From the NCBI GenBank assembly GCA_020634165.1, contig JACKCF010000011.1:1-40657 (forward strand): DNA of 40,657 bases. Direction: 5' to 3'. Below the pieces are notes generated by a model, which was not told the origin of the DNA, made no database searches, and saw nothing but the letters and a program-made list of their open reading frames with translations. The translations under genes were made by a program, and so were the position numbers. The first letter of the stretch is position 1. Every line of letters begins with the position of its first letter. This document shows positions 14,402 through 21,437 of this stretch, piece after piece. Source of the stretch: Anaerolineaceae bacterium. GTDB lineage: Bacteria; Chloroflexota; Anaerolineae; Aggregatilineales; Phototrophicaceae.

Positions 14402-15673
14402 CTACGAATTAGATGTCACCTGACGTTTTTCTTTTTCGCTTTCGTTGCCCATAACGCGGTTCCATACAAAAATCGCCGAAATGCCTGTCAGTATCGCGCC
14501 TAAAATACCTGGCAATACCGTAGAAATGCCAAGTAGACCATTACCTACAAGTGGACCAACAACACGGGTAAAACTTTCCAGCGAAGCTGAAATGCCGAGG
14601 ATACCCCCGGCTTCTCTACGCGATGCCGATTTAGTCAACGCAGAGTTGATGACTGTATTGAAGATACCGCCTGCACCGGAGACCGGAATCAACGCTAAAA
14701 ACAGCACCGGAATAGAGGGCGCGACTGCCCACCCTATTAAGCCAATCGTCATGCCAACTGAGGCCCAGAACAAGAGGATATTATCGCTGAACCGATCTGA
14801 GAGCTTACCTACCAAATAGCCCTGCACAAACACGGTAATGAAACCGACATAAGTCAGAACACCCGCTACGCCAGCGGCATCCAGGCCGAGGCTGAGTGAT
14901 CCCCATAAGCTAAATGCAGCCTGGAACATCGAGAAGGCAGAACTAAATAACACACGCAGAACCAGAAGCGGACCAATACGCGGACGAGTCAGCGATTGTT
15001 GCAATGCCTGAAAACTAAATCCACGACCAGGAACCTCCATAAGTTCCGCGCGACGTTCTGGGGTTAGCGATTCTGGAAGCGTGAAGATAACCTGAAACAC
15101 ATTGAACAAGCTAATCGCCGAGGCGACGAATACTGGCAGTGCGTATTCCCAGTTAAAGCTCTGTAGAAAAGCTGACGAACCTTCAGCTACGGCCGGGTTC
15201 AATGTCGAACGCCCAATTGCACTAAAAACACCACTGAGCGCGGGGCCAATGATAAAGCCCAGGCCAAAGGCAGCGCCTAAAATGCCGAGGCCACGAGCAC
15301 GATTTTTCTCGTCAGTGATATCAGTGATATAAGCCTGCGCGACAGAGATGTTGCCACCAGTTAGTCCGTCGATGATGCGGCTTAGAAATAGAAGGCGAAG
15401 ATCGCCCGCAAAAGCGACCATCAACAGGCCGGCAAAGGTTCCTAATGTACTGACAATCAGAACGGGCCGCCGACCATATTGGTCACTCAATCGACCCAGG
15501 ATCGGAGCACCGATGAGCTGTGCAAGCGCGTAAGATGAAAGCAGTAGACCCAGCGTTAATTCATTAGCCCCAAATTGCAGCGCCAAAAAGGGCAGCAGTG
15601 GGATCAAGAAACTGAAACCCATCAGCCCAATGAAGACAACCATGAAAACAGTGAATAAACTACTCTTACGCAT
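14402..15673 (-). CDS. MFS transporter, DHA1 (drug:H+ antiporter) type
   Basis: From the ATG at 15673 (AAGGAAAAAGG upstream) the protein has 423 residues and about 12 hydrophobic segments. The loop between segments 2 and 3 has the MFS signature GRLSDQYGRRPVLI, and segment 1 is followed by LPFLALQFGANELTLGLLLS, as in TetA-like DHA1 exporters. A second copy of the loop motif, GKLSDRFSDNILL, lies at the matching place in the second half. A central cytoplasmic loop is rich in charged residues. It most likely exports small molecules using the proton gradient; the substrate cannot be predicted. It leads a two-gene unit with the hydrolase. Confidence 0.88.
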   Translation of the reverse strand: MRKSSLFTVFMVVFIGLMGFSFLIPLLPFLALQFGANELTLGLLLSSYALAQLIGAPILGRLSDQYGRRPVLIVSTLGTFAGLLMVAFAGDLRLLFLSRIIDGLTGGNISVAQAYITDITDEKNRARGLGILGAAFGLGFIIGPALSGVFSAIGRSTLNPAVAEGSSAFLQSFNWEYALPVFVASAISLFNVFQVIFTLPESLTPERRAELMEVPGRGFSFQALQQSLTRPRIGPLLVLRVLFSSAFSMFQAAFSLWGSLSLGLDAAGVAGVLTYVGFITVFVQGYLVGKLSDRFSDNILLFWASVGMTIGLIGWAVAPSIPVLFLALIPVSGAGGIFNTVINSALTKSASRREAGGILGISASLESFTRVVGPLVGNGLLGISTVLPGILGAILTGISAIFVWNRVMGNESEKEKRQVTSNS

Positions 15674-15770
15674 ACCTTTTTCCTTCAAGTGCGGCTGCGC
15701 CCAGGAGCGCGTCAACAACAGCGAAAACTATACTCTTCTATGATGAGTACAAGCTCAGTATTTGCGAAAT

Positions 15771-15796
15771 AAAAAAGGCACGAATGAGATCGTGCC
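15771..15796 (-). terminator. Terminator of the flavoprotein gene
   Basis: GGCACGA (15777-15783) and TCGTGCC (15790-15796) form a perfect 7-bp stem with a 6-nt loop, followed on the minus strand by TTTTTT and ATTT. It ends the gene that stops at 15825. Confidence 0.88.
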
Positions 15797-15824
15797 ATCC
15801 TATATTTAGATCAAACGAATCAAG

Positions 15825-16811
15825 CTAAGTGAACATTTCACCAACGGCTTTTGCAGCTTCCAGGCCGCTCATATATGCACCTTCGATACGACCACGACCA
15901 CCAAATGCGTCGCCAGCAAAGACGAGCGGCAAACCACGCGCAATCAGCGTATCGCGCGGATGCGTAATCAGCGGCACACTGTAACGCCACCGTTTAATTT
16001 GTTCTTCAACATAGGTCGCACCAGGTCCCAGATAGGGTTGAATGGCCTCATGTATAAAACCGAGAACGGCTTCATCTGGCATGTCGAAGTTATTGCGGCT
16101 CCAATTACTGCTCGCATGGGCGGTCAATATGGTCTTGTCGGTGATGCCTTTGGCCTCGTTATTGGCAATCCAATAAACAGGCTCGACGAAATTCTGAACG
16201 GCGCCAGGTTCCGGCAGGTTCACCTCACCATCGATCACATGGATACCGCAAATACATGGCCCATACTGAATACGCTGCAACGCAGAACGATCTTCAGGCG
16301 CGATGTTGACCTTTGACAACAATTCCAATGACTGTGGTACCGGTGGCGTCATCAACAGAGCCTGACAATGATAGACCCCATCGTTGGTAGCTTTGACTTG
16401 CCATTCATCATCAATCCATTTAATGTCCGTTACACGAACATCAACTTCAATATCCTGAACCTCCTTCGCCAAATGTTTGGCGAGGTTGTTCATGCCACCA
16501 TTGGTTACATAGCGCGGATGGCCATCACTGACTGTCCGCTTGAGGCTGCCATCGCTCCAGCCATAACCCCAAACACGTACTAAATCTTCAGCTAACCATT
16601 CTTCAATTTCTGCCTTAAAAATATTTGTCCGTGCTGTAAAAAATTGTGCACCATGGTCGGCGACACCACCAGCGATATGGCGCGTCGCAAGACGTCCGCC
16701 TACGCCAGTTCCCTTATCAACGACAACGGTACTGATGCCATTCTTTTGTAATTCGCGTGCAGCAATTAAGCCTGATAGGCCTGCCCCAACAACGAGAACT
16801 TGTCTCTCCAC
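15825..16811 (-). CDS. Renalase-like FAD/NAD(P)-dependent oxidoreductase
   Basis: The 328-residue product begins with a Rossmann dinucleotide fold, VLVVGAGLSGLIAARELQ, followed by VVDKGTGVGGRLATRH, the arginine-containing motif of the monoamine-oxidase/renalase group, and DHGAQFFTAR. The C-terminal FAD-binding motif is LVFAGDAFGGRGRIEGAYMSG. Bacterial renalase-like proteins oxidise reduced nicotinamide isomers; whether this one does so is unknown. The start is a GTG with an AAAGGA box about 9 nt upstream; the nearby ATG is out of frame. It is transcribed divergently from ssrA. Confidence 0.85.
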   Translation of the reverse strand: MERQVLVVGAGLSGLIAARELQKNGISTVVVDKGTGVGGRLATRHIAGGVADHGAQFFTARTNIFKAEIEEWLAEDLVRVWGYGWSDGSLKRTVSDGHPRYVTNGGMNNLAKHLAKEVQDIEVDVRVTDIKWIDDEWQVKATNDGVYHCQALLMTPPVPQSLELLSKVNIAPEDRSALQRIQYGPCICGIHVIDGEVNLPEPGAVQNFVEPVYWIANNEAKGITDKTILTAHASSNWSRNNFDMPDEAVLGFIHEAIQPYLGPGATYVEEQIKRWRYSVPLITHPRDTLIARGLPLVFAGDAFGGRGRIEGAYMSGLEAAKAVGEMFT

Positions 16812-16994
16812 GCGGCATGTCCTTTCAATTAACTTCTGCCTACTATTTCGCTAGATGATACAACACCCGTTTCGTATTGGCTATCTGCCGAGGCGCAAAA
16901 TCACTTAAGTTGCGTATTAACTTCCTGAATTTTGCGCCAAACAAGATTGGGGCCAGGATACGCCAGGTTCTTGTGTATTTCTGACAATGTGCTA

Positions 16995-17023
16995 TTAACA
17001 ATAAAACAGGTGCTTGATAGAAT
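16995..17023 (+). promoter_or_regulatory. Sigma70-type promoter of ssrA
   Basis: TTAACA (16995-17000, five of six) is followed by a 17-bp spacer and TAGAAT (17018-17023, five of six). Transcription would begin near 17030, about 10 nt before the mature 5' end of tmRNA, which fits RNase P trimming of a short leader. Confidence 0.8.
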
Positions 17024-17039
17024 AGAATTAATTGAATAC

Positions 17040-17425
17040 GGGAGCGAATTAGATTCGACAGCGGAGGCTGATGCCGCGATGCGTGTCGCAGCGTCACACT
17101 GCGTTATCAATGGCAAAGCACATTAGGTGCCGAAGATAACTCCTTTGCCCTCGCCGCTGCGTAAGTAGCTGTGAGAGGTAGCTAGGCCAAACGTGCCTAG
17201 CCGTCCGCACGAGTCGTCCCCATCCGGGGCGTGTTGGGCGTCATAAAAGATGAGGGTGCAGCCTGATCGACGCCGATACAGTCAGGCCAAGATCTTATCG
17301 GCTAGTCCTTGGTTTACCGCGTTCGCGGGGCTGCCGAAGACGAAACTGACCAGCGAACTACACACGTAGACGCGCGAGCATCGAATCTGTTGGACCCGGG
17401 GGGCAGGTCCCCGGCGCTTCCATCA
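17040..17425 (+). ncRNA. ssrA: Transfer-messenger RNA (tmRNA)
   Basis: tmRNA frees ribosomes stalled on broken mRNA and tags the incomplete protein for proteolysis. The 5' end GGGAGCG (17040-17046) pairs with CGCTTCC (17415-17421) to form the 7-bp acceptor stem with one G-T pair. The 5' part has the conserved AGATTCGACAG, and the 3' part has CGAACTACACACGTAGACGC and TCGAATCTGTTGGAC, both typical. The reading frame of the tag lies at 17129-17164. Two oddities: the encoded 3' end is ATCA rather than ACCA, so CCA is presumably added or repaired after transcription, and the apparent T-loop (GGCAGGT in a GC-rich 6-bp stem) lacks the usual TTCRA sequence. Length about 383 nt is normal. Promoter and terminator flank it. 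Confidence 0.93.
17129..17164 (+). other. tmRNA tag reading frame (AEDNSFALAAA)
   Basis: After a TTAGGT that resembles the conserved TAGTC before the resume codon, the frame GCC GAA GAT AAC and onward to a TAA encodes AEDNSFALAAA. The hydrophobic ALAAA end matches the ALAA degron read by ClpXP in other bacteria. The resume codon was assigned by this context and could be shifted by one codon. Confidence 0.85.
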
Positions 17426-17427
17426 AC

Positions 17428-17459
17428 AAAAAACACCGTCCATTATGACGGTGTTTTTT
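17428..17459. terminator. Bidirectional terminator between ssrA and the nucleotidyltransferase gene
   Basis: AAAAAACACCGTC (17428-17440) and GACGGTGTTTTTT (17447-17459) are perfect complements around a 6-nt loop. The A-run before and T-run after let it work in both directions, for ssrA on the plus strand and for the gene ending at 17480 on the minus strand. Confidence 0.93.
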
Positions 17460-17479
17460 GTTTGCAATCTCAGTCGGAG

Positions 17480-18547
17480 CTAAAGCTCGACGTAACTGTT
17501 TTCCGCGAGGACAAAGCGGTGCGATGATGGCGGTCTGGTCGTCCGACCCACTTTGGAATTATGAGCCAGCAAGCTGCGATCAATGCGGCCTTCGATGTTG
17601 CGGATCTCGCAGTTGTTCATAACGATGCTGTATTCGATCTCGCTACCTTCGACGACGACATCGTTGCCGAGGGAGGTATATGGACCAATATAGCTGTCCT
17701 TGATGATGGTATTGTCGCCAATGATAACAGGGCCACGAACAACGCTGTTGATAATCCTGCTATTTTCTCCTACCACAACACGGTGCGAGACGTCGCTGTC
17801 GCCTTCGCATTTATCTTCAGGCGGAATTGAATAGGGCAACATTTCCAGAACAAGCTGATTAGCCGTCACGATAGGATCAGGCTTGCCTGCATCAATCCAC
17901 CAGCCTTCAATGACATAGGGTGCAACTTTGTGTCCGTCGTCAATAAGCACCTGAATCGCATCAGTAATTTCAAGTTCATTGCGCCAGGATGGTTTGATGC
18001 GGCTGATAGCATCCCAGATGGATGGGCGGAACAGGTAGACACCGGCGATAGCCAGGTTCGAGGGCGGGTCTTTGGGCTTTTCTACCACACCCTTGATGAG
18101 ACCATCTTCCAGAACAGCGATACCAAAACGGCTTGGGTCAGGAACTTCTCCAAGGGCAATTTGTGCTTCATAATCGCTGGCCTCAAAGTTGGTCAACATG
18201 GATTTCATTTTGTCCTGGAAGATGACATCGCCCAGGAAAACGACGAAGTTGCTATCACCGATGAAGTCTTTACACAGGCTGATAGCATGCGCCAGACCAT
18301 TACGTTCTTCCTGAGCGATATAGCTAATATGAACGCCAAGATCGTCACCGTTACCAAGCATGTCGCAAATAGGCGAATCCATGTCGTTGACAACGACGCC
18401 AATTTCAGTCAGGTTTGCATCTTTGAGTACATCGATGGCATATTCGATCAGTCGTTTATTGGCAACAGGAACCAGCGGTTTGGGCATGGTAAGTGTAACT
18501 GGGCGCAAGCGAGTGCCCATGCCAGCGGCAAGAATGATTGCTTTCAT
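17480..18547 (-). CDS. Glucose-1-phosphate thymidylyltransferase, long (RmlA-like) form
   Basis: The 355-residue protein starts MKAIILAAGMGTRLRPVTLT, the nucleotide-binding motif of sugar-phosphate nucleotidyltransferases, then PKPLVPVANKRLIEYAI, FLGDVIF, VEKPKDPPSNLAIAGVYLF and NELEITDAIQVLI. From about residue 250 it has a left-handed beta-helix region (hexapeptide-like, with VIIGDNTIIKDSYIGPYTSLG). This arrangement and length match the long RmlA family that makes dTDP-glucose; other sugar nucleotides such as UDP- or GDP-linked ones are possible. No other sugar pathway genes lie next to it. An AAGGA box precedes the ATG and a promoter lies about 35 bp upstream. Confidence 0.87.
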   Translation of the reverse strand: MKAIILAAGMGTRLRPVTLTMPKPLVPVANKRLIEYAIDVLKDANLTEIGVVVNDMDSPICDMLGNGDDLGVHISYIAQEERNGLAHAISLCKDFIGDSNFVVFLGDVIFQDKMKSMLTNFEASDYEAQIALGEVPDPSRFGIAVLEDGLIKGVVEKPKDPPSNLAIAGVYLFRPSIWDAISRIKPSWRNELEITDAIQVLIDDGHKVAPYVIEGWWIDAGKPDPIVTANQLVLEMLPYSIPPEDKCEGDSDVSHRVVVGENSRIINSVVRGPVIIGDNTIIKDSYIGPYTSLGNDVVVEGSEIEYSIVMNNCEIRNIEGRIDRSLLAHNSKVGRTTRPPSSHRFVLAENSYVEL

Positions 18548-18579
18548 TCGTTGTCCTTCCGTAGATTGCTAATGAAATG

Positions 18580-18608
18580 ATTATACAGTGAATAAAGTGA
18601 CACTTTAA
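18580..18608 (-). promoter_or_regulatory. Promoter of the nucleotidyltransferase gene with overlapping dyad
   Basis: On the minus strand a perfect TATAAT (18580-18585) is preceded by a 17-bp spacer and a weak -35 TTAAAG (18603-18608). A 15-bp dyad, TAAAGTGACACTTTA (18593-18607), covers the -35 and spacer and could be an operator. Hexamers and dyad are seen; the regulation is inference. Confidence 0.6.
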
Positions 18609-18729
18609 GAAAATGAATGCTGCCCGTATCGACCAGGATGATTTTCCATTCTGATTGCATGAGTGGTCTTATCAGACCATCTGCATGGATTATATGGCGG
18701 GTGCCTATCATTTTCCTTGCAAGAGCACA

Positions 18730-19755
18730 TTAGATCAGGCTGTAGTACAAGGCCGAGTTATCAGACTGCTTCACATCGTCAAGATTGGCAATACAGAGAT
18801 AGCCTCGATCATAGAGGTATTCCACGAAGGCCCCCGCCTGCTGCAAAGCCAACAGATGGTTAAAGCCATACTTTTCTGGATACATCAATTGGGTGATTTG
18901 GAAAATGGAGAGCGATGCTTCTGAATTCTGGAGAATTTCCACAACGCGCTGCTTTTTCTGGTGAATGCGCTCGATCAGTTCACCAATGCGCTTGTGCATA
19001 TCCGTAATTGGATCTTCGTGGCCACCCAGAACCAGCCGAATACCATCGACCTGCTGCATCTTGTCAAGCGCCTCTAGATAGTGACCAACACCCGTATAAT
19101 GTGTGATGCTTTCCGGGGCCAGATGCGGAGCAGTACGTGACAGAATATGATCGGCACTCAGGAGGACATCACCTATCTGGATTGCAATCTGCCCAGAGCA
19201 GTGCCCAGGCACATGATAGATGCGCATACCATCGAGTTCGTCGCCATCTTCCAGCGTGAAGTCAATGGGCATTGAGCGAACATGCATTTTACTAAAGCCA
19301 TACATCTGCAACAGATCAGGCAAGGTCTCCTGGGGTACACCCGCCTGCTGTAGATAGATCGTCAGATTCTTGGTTGCAATCAGGACACGCTCTTCATAGT
19401 TCGTGAGAATACGCCGATCCAGCGGGTGGATGCCAATGGCTGCACTGCCAATGGCATCCATAACGTTGCCTAATCCACCGAAGTGATCGACATGGCCATG
19501 TGAAATGATGACGCGATCAATATCTGAAGGGGTGAAGGCTTCGCCATGTTCACTGGAGATCGATGCCAGACCATCAAGCAGTTGCTCAGTACTGGCTTGA
19601 TAGCCTGAACCAACATCAACCAGGGTGGGCACGCCAGCACCCAAAAGCAAATAGGCATACCCGATAAATCCTGGGAAAACTTCCATCGGAATGCGATAGA
19701 TGCGCACCCCGCTGCTACTCTCGAAATGTTGAACTGCCGATTGTGTTTGGGTCAT
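18730..19755 (-). CDS. Metallo-beta-lactamase fold hydrolase with C-terminal winged helix (LACTB2-like)
   Basis: From the ATG at 19755 the protein has 341 residues. The MBL metal ligands are all present: SHGHVDHFGG (the HxHxDH motif), a histidine in VPGHCSGQ, an aspartate in LLSADH and a histidine in LGGHEDP. The C-terminal 80 residues (helix IGELIERIHQKKQRVVEIL, then a short helix-turn region) look like the winged-helix domain associated with LACTB2-type hydrolases. These act on RNA or thioesters; the substrate here is unknown. No good ribosome binding site is visible before the chosen ATG, and the frame stays open for 33 further codons upstream, so the start is uncertain. Confidence 0.83.
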   Translation of the reverse strand: MTQTQSAVQHFESSSGVRIYRIPMEVFPGFIGYAYLLLGAGVPTLVDVGSGYQASTEQLLDGLASISSEHGEAFTPSDIDRVIISHGHVDHFGGLGNVMDAIGSAAIGIHPLDRRILTNYEERVLIATKNLTIYLQQAGVPQETLPDLLQMYGFSKMHVRSMPIDFTLEDGDELDGMRIYHVPGHCSGQIAIQIGDVLLSADHILSRTAPHLAPESITHYTGVGHYLEALDKMQQVDGIRLVLGGHEDPITDMHKRIGELIERIHQKKQRVVEILQNSEASLSIFQITQLMYPEKYGFNHLLALQQAGAFVEYLYDRGYLCIANLDDVKQSDNSALYYSLI

Positions 19756-19783
19756 GGTTATTGTGGAATGCGTTGGTAAACTC

Positions 19784-19812
19784 AATCTAATGTACACGCA
19801 CAGAGGCCGCAA
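19784..19812 (-). promoter_or_regulatory. Possible promoter of the MBL-fold gene
   Basis: TTGCGG (19807-19812) and TAGATT (19784-19789) lie 17 bp apart on the minus strand. Both are imperfect (three and four of six). If used, transcription would begin about 20 nt before the chosen ATG, consistent with the lack of a Shine-Dalgarno in such a short leader. Confidence 0.35.
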
Positions 19813-19996
19813 TTCCACAGCGCATTTGTCTGAATTCCAGGCGATTACTGGCAATATCGAATGTTATTAAGTAAAAGATTAAGCGCGTCCTACGCTTGCC
19901 CTACGTGGCTGGATACCTATATACACAGACTATACGCTGACAGTTCGCTAAACTAAAATCGGACGCACATAACCAAATGTCGAGCAGTAAGATTTT

Positions 19997-20785
19997 ATGA
20001 AATTGATGACAATTCGTCACCACCTACCCCTGCTAATGATCGCACTGGTTGGCGCAATAGGCCTAAGTGCCTGCGGTCCAAATCCGGCTGATCAGACGCT
20101 AGCAGCGGAGTACTACCAAAGCGGAACCATAATCGCTGACATGCGTATGACAGGCACCGTTCAGGTGGCACGTATGCAAACGACTCTCGATTTTGCCAAT
20201 ACGCGCGTGGCCCATGCAGCGCTTCAAAGTCAATCGCTGCAATCGACAATGATCGCTATGGGCTTTGACCCAAATACACTCAATCAATTCCAGGCAGATG
20301 TGGTGGGTGGCAGCATCGTACTCCCCTCGCCAACGCCAAATACATCTAATTTCAGCGTTCAGCAACCGCCGACTATTCCGCCAGCCGAGGCACCCTCACC
20401 GCAAGCGCCAACCAATACGCCAGATGCCAATGCGCCGCGCCTGGAAAACGTTGTGATCGCTGCTGATGTTGGCGACGATGACTGCGCCTTGGGCGTTGCA
20501 TCGCAGTTCACAACCGATACGCAGATCATCTATCTGACCGCGCGTGTGTTCAATGCGCCTGCCAACACGACTTATACAGCTCGTTGGCTGCGCCCAGATG
20601 GGCAGGAACGCAGCTTTGACTGGACACCTGATTTTGCCATCAATGATAGCTGCATCTGGATGTACATCGACCAGACGGACGAGGCTTTTGTAACGGGCGT
20701 CTGGAGTGCCACGCTATCTATCAACAGCACTATTACTTCGGAAGCACTGAGTTTCCGTGTGGATGATGTGATGGTCGATGGTTAG
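19997..20785 (+). CDS. Lipoprotein of unknown function
   Basis: The 262-residue protein opens with a signal peptide and a lipobox (LSAC, cysteine 26), so it should be lipid-anchored on the outer face of the membrane. Residues about 30-95 are helical in character with many Gln, Met and Thr. A Pro/Thr/Ala-rich linker of about 40 residues follows, then a C-terminal domain of about 115 residues rich in beta-strand pattern, with two cysteines (DDDCALG and NDSCIWM) that may form a disulfide and with WLRPDG and WSATLS strands suggesting an Ig-like sandwich. I do not recognise the family. It stands alone between divergent and separate genes. Confidence 0.8.
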   Translation: MKLMTIRHHLPLLMIALVGAIGLSACGPNPADQTLAAEYYQSGTIIADMRMTGTVQVARMQTTLDFANTRVAHAALQSQSLQSTMIAMGFDPNTLNQFQADVVGGSIVLPSPTPNTSNFSVQQPPTIPPAEAPSPQAPTNTPDANAPRLENVVIAADVGDDDCALGVASQFTTDTQIIYLTARVFNAPANTTYTARWLRPDGQERSFDWTPDFAINDSCIWMYIDQTDEAFVTGVWSATLSINSTITSEALSFRVDDVMVDG

Positions 20786-20827
20786 TTGATTTGGGAGAAA
20801 AATGGCACCAACTTGTAAGAAGTTGCG

Positions 20828-20880
20828 TATAATATTTGTCAGGCACGGGCGGTGACCTGTGCATACATTTCTTTTGTATG
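20828..20880 (+). promoter_or_regulatory. -10 box and double-hairpin leader of the STAS-like gene
   Basis: A perfect TATAAT lies at 20828-20833, with no good -35. After it come two adjoining stems: GCACGGG with CCTGTGC (20843-20862, one G-T pair) and CATACA with TGTATG (20862-20880). They share one base. The start codon follows 31 nt later. The pairing is seen; a regulatory role is inference. Confidence 0.45.
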
Positions 20881-20911
20881 ACATCAAATAATCAGGTGTG
20901 GGTTAGTAAAG

Positions 20912-21304
20912 ATGGCAATCTTAACACGTTGGGACAATCGCGATAAGACAGCGATTCTGCTCGAATTTGAGAGTGAGTGGAACTGGGATGATCTGGAACA
21001 AGCCTTCCAAGAGGCTGACGGCTACATCATCAGCGTAACACATCAGGTCGATATCATCCTTGATGTTGAAGGCAGTTCAATTCCCAAAGATTTTCTCAAC
21101 GCCATCAAGCGCCTGGTGCAAGAAAACGGCGATGGTGCCCGTGATAATGAAGGCCACCGCATCGTCGTTGGTGCAAACAAGGCCCTGCGAGCCGTTTATT
21201 CAACGGCACAGAATACATTCAAGAAACATCTGGATGGCCGAGAAATATTGTTTGCTACTGACTTGAGCGATGCCAGAGCTATTCTGCGTGGCCTTAGGCG
21301 ATAG
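20912..21304 (+). CDS. Small STAS/SpoIIAA-like protein
   Basis: The 130-residue product has an alternating strand-helix pattern: TAILLEFESEWNWDDLEQAF, a strand VDIILDVEGSS, helix FLNAIKRLV, strand RIVVGANKALRAVY, strand ILFATDLSDARAIL. The W-x-W-D-D-L motif followed by a D-x-x-x-S strand and a VVGAN strand resembles the SpoIIAA-like/STAS families that act as small switch proteins, often under phosphorylation. It is judged by eye and could be an unrelated alpha/beta protein. It is a single gene with a structured leader; no kinase or anti-sigma partner is next to it. Confidence 0.6.
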   Translation: MAILTRWDNRDKTAILLEFESEWNWDDLEQAFQEADGYIISVTHQVDIILDVEGSSIPKDFLNAIKRLVQENGDGARDNEGHRIVVGANKALRAVYSTAQNTFKKHLDGREILFATDLSDARAILRGLRR

Positions 21305-21437
21305 GTCATCTCTCACTGTTCTAAACCTACCCAAGAGCATCAATCACCAGCACAACAGACTACCCATTGGGGCAGTATGATGTTCTTTGACTGCCCAGTA
21401 TAATGGTCTTACCTCATCTACAGACTTAGGTAAACCT

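Noticed and set aside
16843..17126. Overlapping short frames on both strands at the 5' end of ssrA
   Set aside because: They overlap the tmRNA and its promoter and have no ribosome binding sites or protein-like composition.
17309..17527. Plus-strand frame of 72 codons
   Set aside because: It runs through the 3' half of tmRNA and its terminator, so it is not a gene.
18664..18679. TGGTCT/AGACCA stem downstream of the MBL gene as a terminator
   Set aside because: The stem is perfect but no T-run follows on the minus strand, and its distance and strength do not support a terminator call.
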